This document shows positions 60,178 through 64,000 of a stretch of 64,000 nt of DNA, piece after piece. Numbering within the stretch: the first letter of the stretch is position 1; each line of letters opens with the position of its first letter. Source of the stretch: Mesorhizobium sp. B2-8-5 (lineage in GTDB: Bacteria > Pseudomonadota > Alphaproteobacteria > Rhizobiales > Rhizobiaceae); NCBI RefSeq assembly GCF_006440675.2, contig NZ_CP083951.1:1364001-1428000 (forward strand), given 5' to 3'. The notes beneath the pieces were generated by a model. It did no database searches and had not been told where the DNA came from. It worked only from the letters and a program-made list of their open reading frames with translations. A program made the translations under genes and the position numbers.

Positions 60178-60279
60178 ATTTCAGGTCGAATCGACCTGAA
60201 ATCTGAATCCGTCTCTAAATCAAAGAGATAGAGCATGATGTCGTCCGAAAACCGCTTCACACTTTTCGGCATCATGCTC
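60178..60279. repeat. Palindrome plus REP-like element
   Basis: 60178-60202 is a perfect 25-base palindrome (ATTTCAGGTCGA and its complement around one A). 60231-60279 is a REP-like element with arms GAGCATGATG/CATCATGCTC and the core CCGAAAACCGCTTCACACTTTTCGG. Confidence 0.8.
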
Positions 60280-60288
60280 TAGAGCGCG

Positions 60289-60624
60289 ATGCTGCACGAT
60301 ACCGTCCAGCTCGATCTGATGTTCCAGGCGCTCGCCGATCCGGCGCGGCGGCAGATGGTGGATCGGCTGTCGCGCGGGCCGGCGTCGGTCAGCCAGCTGG
60401 CGGAACCGCTGGCGATGTCATTGTCGGCCGTCGTCCAGCATCTCAACGTGCTCGAGGCGAGCGGCCTGGTGAGAACCGAAAAGCTTGGCCGGGTCCGCAC
60501 CTGCCGGATCGAACCGCAGGCGCTTCGGGCCGCCGAGCGCTGGATCAACGAGCGGCGGCTCACCTGGGAGCGCCGGCTCGACCGCCTCGGCGATTTCCTC
60601 GCTGAAACCAAGGATGAAACCTGA
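60289..60624 (+). CDS. ArsR-family regulator of the SRPBCC gene
   Basis: A 111-residue winged-helix protein: [61 protein letters not shown]. No metal-binding Cys pair is visible, so it is likely the non-metal ArsR type typically paired with AHSA1/SRPBCC proteins. The SRPBCC gene follows 11 bases after its stop. It may repress both genes. Confidence 0.9.
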   Translation: MLHDTVQLDLMFQALADPARRQMVDRLSRGPASVSQLAEPLAMSLSAVVQHLNVLEASGLVRTEKLGRVRTCRIEPQALRAAERWINERRLTWERRLDRLGDFLAETKDET

Positions 60625-60635
60625 AGGGTCCCGTC

Positions 60636-61100
60636 ATGAGCGAACGATCCGTCGTCCATTCCACCTTCGTCATCGAACGCGTCTACCCGGCGGCGCCCGA
60701 GAAGGTCTATTTCGCGCTGAGCGATCCGGCCGCCAAGAAACGCTGGTTCGTCGATCCCGACAACCCCATGCCCAGCCGGCATGAGATGGATTTTCGCGTC
60801 GGCGGCAAGGAGGTGAATGCCGGCTGTCCAAGCGATGGGCAGATGCATTTCTACAACGCGGTCTATCAGGATATCGTGCCCAACCGGCGCATCGTCTACA
60901 GCTATGAGCTCTTGTTCGGCGAAACCCGGGTCTCGGTTTCGCTCGCGACGATCGAGCTTATCCCCGAAGGCAAGGGTACGCGGCTTATCCTGACGGAGCA
61001 GGGCGCCTTCTTCGACGGCATCGATACGCCGGCCACCCGCGAGCATGGCACCGGCGAACTGCTCGATACGCTCGGCGCTGCCCTGCAGGTGGCGGCTTGA
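60636..61100 (+). CDS. SRPBCC (AHSA1-like) family protein
   Basis: A 154-residue START/Bet-v-1-like domain protein: [30 protein letters not shown] near the start, [15 protein letters not shown], and [18 protein letters not shown] toward the end. It forms a ligand-binding cavity; ligand unknown. It pairs with the ArsR regulator at 60289, a very common arrangement. The ribosome site GAAGGG precedes it. Confidence 0.9.
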   Translation: MSERSVVHSTFVIERVYPAAPEKVYFALSDPAAKKRWFVDPDNPMPSRHEMDFRVGGKEVNAGCPSDGQMHFYNAVYQDIVPNRRIVYSYELLFGETRVSVSLATIELIPEGKGTRLILTEQGAFFDGIDTPATREHGTGELLDTLGAALQVAA

Positions 61101-61109
61101 GGCCTCCAG

Positions 61110-61190
61110 CCAAAGCGCATTGCGCTTTGGATCTTTGTCTGATGCATGCCGTTGCCTCAGAACCGCTGCACACTTCCGAGCGACATGCAT
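61110..61190. repeat. Palindrome plus ATGCATG-type REP element
   Basis: 61110-61130 is a palindrome (CCAAAGCGCA and its complement with one extra T). 61142-61190 repeats the 5079 element with arms ATGCATGCCG/CGACATGCAT and the core AACCGCTGCACACTT. Confidence 0.8.
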
Positions 61191-61202
61191 TGATGGTCAG
61201 GA

Positions 61203-61478
61203 CTATTCCCCCGGCGCCGTTTCCCAGAATTGGTCGAGCCAGATGTTGAGCCTGAGGAAGCCGGCGCTGCTGACGGCATAGACGCGCCTCGTGCCTTCGG
61301 CCTTGGCGTTGACCAGGCCGGCGTCGAGCAGGACCTTCAGATGTTGGGAGACCGCAGGGCGTGAGACGGGCAACCCGGCCGCCAATTCGTTCACCGTCTT
61401 CGGGCCGCGCCGGAGTTCTTCCAAAAGATAGCGCCGGTTGGGATCGGCTATCGCCACGAAGGCGTCAGAAAACATCAT
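61203..61478 (-). CDS. ArsR-family transcriptional regulator
   Basis: A 91-residue protein: MFSDAFVAIADPNRRYLLEE, LRRGPKTVNELAAGLPVSRPAVSQHLKVLLDAGLVNAKAEGTRRVYAV. It has a clean winged helix with no metal-site Cys, so it belongs to the non-metal ArsR group. It follows the MFS gene on the same strand by 32 bases and may regulate it. ATG at 61478 is favoured over a longer start at 61514. Confidence 0.88.
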   Translation of the reverse strand: MMFSDAFVAIADPNRRYLLEELRRGPKTVNELAAGLPVSRPAVSQHLKVLLDAGLVNAKAEGTRRVYAVSSAGFLRLNIWLDQFWETAPGE

Positions 61479-61510
61479 GCCTTTATTTGTGAGGCAAAGT
61501 CTTGCGAATC

Positions 61511-62758
61511 TCAACTATTGGTTTCAACCTTTCTGCGCGGATCGAGCCGCGTGGCCTCGGGCGTGACCGCGCGGTCCGCGGGCTGCGTCTTGAAGGCATC
61601 GCGGTTTTCGATCGGCACCGGCGCGCGGGCGCGGATGCGCAGCAGCGTGTAGCCGGCAAGGCTGAGATGCGCGAGCGCGGTTGCCAGGAAAAGTCCCTCC
61701 GGACGCACCGAGCCCATCAAGGCCGCGGCCAAAAGCGGGCCGATCATCGTGCCGAAGCCGTAGAGCAGGAGCAGGCCGCCGGAAACCTTGACGAAGTCCT
61801 CGGAGCGGGCGTGGTCGTTGGCATGCGCGACAGCGATCGAATAGAGCGTATAGGCGAAAGCGCCATAGGCTGCGGTCATCACGATGATGAAGACGCCCGA
61901 ACGCGGCGCGATCAGGAAAATCAGCACCGCGACCAAGGCCGCGCCGAAGGCCGCGCCGGCCAGCACGAAGCGGCGATCGGTCGTATCCGACAGGCGCCCG
62001 GCCGGTAGCTGCATGGCGGCGCCGGAAATGACCACCAGGCTCATCATCAGCGCGATCTCGGCGGTCGATATGCCGACACGCGCGCCATAGACGGCGCCCA
62101 GCGTGCCCCAGGCGCCGTTGGCGATGCCGATCAGGAGGCAGGCCACCGCCGACACCGGCGAGTTGGCGTAGAGGCCTTTGACGTCGAGCTTGACGTCCTG
62201 CAGGGGCTTGGGATGCGACTGCGTCGACACGGCCGTCGGAATGAGCGACAGGCAAAACAGGATGCCGGTGATCATGAACAGCGAGGCCGACCGCACATCG
62301 CCGCCGGCGACGATCATCTGGCCGCCCATGATCGAAGCATAGGTGACCATCATATAGAGGCCGAAGACGGTGCCGCGGTTCTCGTTGGTGGCCTTCTCGT
62401 TCAGCCAGCTCTCGATCACCATGAAGGCGCCGGCCATGGTGAAGCCGGTGAAGGCACGCAAAAGGATCCAGACATATTCGTCGATGATGAGGCCGGTGAG
62501 CAGCGCGATGATCGCGCCCGACGCGGCGAAGGCGCCGAAAGCCCTGACATGGCCGGCGCGGCGCACGAGACGCGGCGCGAAGAAGCAGCCGGCGACGAAG
62601 CCGCCCGCCCAGGCCGTGCCCATCAGGCCGAGCGATGCGGTCGAAAAACCCTCCACCTGGCCGCGCAGCGGCAAGAGCAGGCCGTGCAGGCCGGACGCGG
62701 CGAGCAGGAACGCCGTGCCGCGCAGCAGCGAGAGGATCGGTCTGTAGGTTGCAAACAT
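61511..62758 (-). CDS. MFS transporter
   Basis: A 415-residue major-facilitator protein with about twelve hydrophobic segments. TM1 reads LLRGTAFLLAASGLHGLLLPL; a loop motif CFFAPRLVRRAGHVRAFG follows TM2, and TM5 contains the pore-lining ITGILFCLSLIPTAV. The C-terminus is cytoplasmic and basic (TRLDPRRKVETNS). It resembles the YcaD/UMF1-like group of putative exporters. The ArsR gene 61203 follows closely, suggesting an operon. Confidence 0.9.
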   Translation of the reverse strand: MFATYRPILSLLRGTAFLLAASGLHGLLLPLRGQVEGFSTASLGLMGTAWAGGFVAGCFFAPRLVRRAGHVRAFGAFAASGAIIALLTGLIIDEYVWILLRAFTGFTMAGAFMVIESWLNEKATNENRGTVFGLYMMVTYASIMGGQMIVAGGDVRSASLFMITGILFCLSLIPTAVSTQSHPKPLQDVKLDVKGLYANSPVSAVACLLIGIANGAWGTLGAVYGARVGISTAEIALMMSLVVISGAAMQLPAGRLSDTTDRRFVLAGAAFGAALVAVLIFLIAPRSGVFIIVMTAAYGAFAYTLYSIAVAHANDHARSEDFVKVSGGLLLLYGFGTMIGPLLAAALMGSVRPEGLFLATALAHLSLAGYTLLRIRARAPVPIENRDAFKTQPADRAVTPEATRLDPRRKVETNS

Positions 62759-62839
62759 CGCTTGATCCGGGTTCGAGACGCAGGGTCTGAAGACAGATGT
62801 ATTCGGGCTTTTCGGCGGCGAGCGAGCACGCCGAACAAT

Positions 62840-63034
62840 TTATCCGCGGCGGAACAGCGACTCGGCGGCGGATTTGGTGGCGCCCTTGGCGGTGCGCTCG
62901 GCTTCCAGCCTGGCGATCTCGTCGCGCAGCAATGCGATGCGCTCGGACAATTCGTCCACGGACAGCAGCGACAGGTCCTGGCCAATCTCGTGCGGGCGCG
63001 GCTTCTTCCTGGGTTCGTCGTCGAAGATCGCCAT
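62840..63034 (-). CDS. DUF1192-family small protein
   Basis: A 64-residue protein: MAIFDDEPRKKPRPHEIGQD, then LSLLSVDELSERIALLRDEIARLEAERTAKGATKSAAESLF. The middle is a strong heptad-like coiled coil. DUF1192 is a conserved alphaproteobacterial family of unknown function. The ATG at 63034 matches the conserved MAIFDDE; GGGAGGAGCGACGG lies just upstream. It is divergent from the quinone oxidoreductase gene. Confidence 0.92.
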   Translation of the reverse strand: MAIFDDEPRKKPRPHEIGQDLSLLSVDELSERIALLRDEIARLEAERTAKGATKSAAESLFRRG

Positions 63035-63090
63035 CCGTCGCTCCTCCCTTACTTGGCCATTTGCCTGATTTGACAATCAGCATACATAGA

Positions 63091-63134
63091 GCAATTCCAG
63101 GAAAAGTGCGTAGCGGTTTTCCGTCCGGAATTGC
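63091..63134. repeat. REP-like palindrome before the quinone oxidoreductase gene
   Basis: Arms GCAATTCC/GGAATTGC around GGAAAAGTGCGTAGCGGTTTTCC. A variant of the same family as at 60231-60279 with different arms, in the 212-base gap 63035-63246. Confidence 0.75.
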
Positions 63135-63246
63135 GTAAGAACAAAGAGTTGGAGCGGTTCGGCGTCTCTTTCGGACGTCAAAACGTTCCAAGCAGGGGTC
63201 CGATGCAAACGGCCGACGACAGATCGACATAAGGAGACGGCAAGCC

Positions 63247-64000
63247 ATGGCAAACGGGCAGAAGATTCCGGCAAATATGACGGCCATCGCGATCTCGCAA
63301 CCGGGCGGGCCAAAGGTGCTCAAGCCGGAAACGCGCGACGTGCCGGTGCCCGGCCCCGGCGAAGTGCTGATCCGTGTGCACGCGGCCGGGGTCAACCGGC
63401 CGGACGTGCAACAGCGCAAGGGCGCCTATCCACCGCCGCCCGGCGCCTCGGACCTGCCCGGCCTCGAGGTGGCCGGCGAAATCGCGGCACTCGGCGACGA
63501 GATATCGCGCTGGCGCATCGGCGACCGGGTCTGCGCGCTGACGCCGGGCGGCGGCTATGCCGAATATGTCAAGGTCCATGCCGGCAGCGTGCTGCCGATC
63601 CCGGCCGGCTTCACCTATTCGGAAGCCGCCGCCGTGCCGGAGAACTATTTCACCGTCTGGCACAATGTGTTCGAGCGCGGCGGCCTGAAGAAGGGCGAGA
63701 CGCTGCTCGTCCATGGCGGCTCGTCCGGCATCGGCACCACCGCCATCCAGCTCGCCTCGGCATTCGGCGCCACTGTGATCACCACCGCCGGCAGCAAGGA
63801 GAAATGCGACGCCTGCCTCAAGCTCGGCGCCGCCCGGGCCATCAACTACCGCGAGGAGGATTTCGTCGCCGCGGTGAAGGACGCGACCGACAGGAAGGGC
63901 GCCGACGTCATCCTCGACATGGTCGGCGGCGACTATGTCGCGCGTAACTACGAGGCGGCGGCCGTCGAGGGGCGCATCGTCCAGATCGCGGTGCAGGCCG
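63247..64000 (+). CDS. NAD(P)H-quinone oxidoreductase, PIG3-type MDR protein, 3' end outside window
   Basis: The first 251 residues of a medium-chain dehydrogenase/reductase of the zinc-free quinone oxidoreductase (TP53I3-like) group. It begins MANGQKIPANMTAIAISQPG, then VLIRVHAAGVNRPDVQQRKG, the substrate loop PGLEVAGEIAALGDEI and FTYSEAAAVPENYFTVWHN, and the Rossmann motif VHGGSSGIGTTAIQLASAFG. No Cys/His catalytic zinc set is present. AAGGAG precedes the ATG; a second ATG at 63277 is possible. The gene runs off the window. Confidence 0.93.
   Translation, partial: MANGQKIPANMTAIAISQPGGPKVLKPETRDVPVPGPGEVLIRVHAAGVNRPDVQQRKGAYPPPPGASDLPGLEVAGEIAALGDEISRWRIGDRVCALTPGGGYAEYVKVHAGSVLPIPAGFTYSEAAAVPENYFTVWHNVFERGGLKKGETLLVHGGSSGIGTTAIQLASAFGATVITTAGSKEKCDACLKLGAARAINYREEDFVAAVKDATDRKGADVILDMVGGDYVARNYEAAAVEGRIVQIAVQA

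Overview
The window looks like a chromosomal segment of an alphaproteobacterium of the order Hyphomicrobiales (Rhizobiales), most likely Mesorhizobium or a close relative. The grounds are high-GC coding bias, an RpoH2-type sigma factor behind an EcfG-type promoter, the phaB-phaA-phaR block, Cys-free L36 and L32 proteins, DUF1192/DUF1244/DUF3309/YdcH small proteins, and many short palindromic intergenic repeats of the kind scattered through rhizobial chromosomes. No tRNA, rRNA, CRISPR array or prophage was seen. One insertion sequence and one gene relic are present.

Layout. 1-7.1 kb: the end of a caspase-like peptidase gene (with an apparent frameshift), rpoH, a polar amino-acid/cystine ABC importer, carD, fdxA and an S4-domain RNA-binding protein. 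7.3-11.5 kb: a Suv3-like helicase with a duplicated acidic tail, preceded by an unusual non-coding region dense in GANTC sites, with a perfect DnaA box and an AT-rich tract. 11.5-19.9 kb: polyhydroxybutyrate genes phaB and phaA, the divergent regulator phaR, then a lower-GC insert (flavin monooxygenase, HxlR regulator, thymidylate synthase relic) and a divergent pair of citrate synthase paralogues, one fused to a DNA-binding domain. 20.4-29.4 kb: patatin-like lipase, AraC regulator, aldehyde dehydrogenase, an RND efflux pump and a DUF3309 mini-protein. 29.4-43.7 kb: NAD(P)-binding protein/LysR pair, MFS transporter, N-formylglutamate amidohydrolase, pyruvate kinase, lipase-like hydrolase, TPR protein, rpmJ, LprI-like protein, purEK, two YdcH proteins, ispG and a lytic transglycosylase. 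43.7-45.0 kb: an IS5-family element sitting inside a palindromic repeat. 45-54.8 kb: a hybrid histidine kinase, an SDR/SDR/tautomerase operon with its LysR regulator, and a three-gene isoquinoline-1-oxidoreductase-type molybdenum hydroxylase operon with a triheme cytochrome c. 54.9-64 kb: polyprenyl synthase, mtgA, rpmF, a membrane protein, HxlR/hydrolase divergon, GST, ArsR/SRPBCC pair, MFS-ArsR operon, DUF1192 and the start of a quinone oxidoreductase.

Most of this is ordinary core chromosome. The observations most worth following are the origin-like region at 10981-11430, the box shared by the phaR and citrate synthase promoters, the HTH-citrate synthase fusion with a perfect palindrome in its promoter, the heptamer arrays near 12.3 and 37.3 kb, the nested hairpins inside the ABC operon, and the thyA relic in the lower-GC insert. 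Nothing here was recognised as a wholly new multi-gene system.
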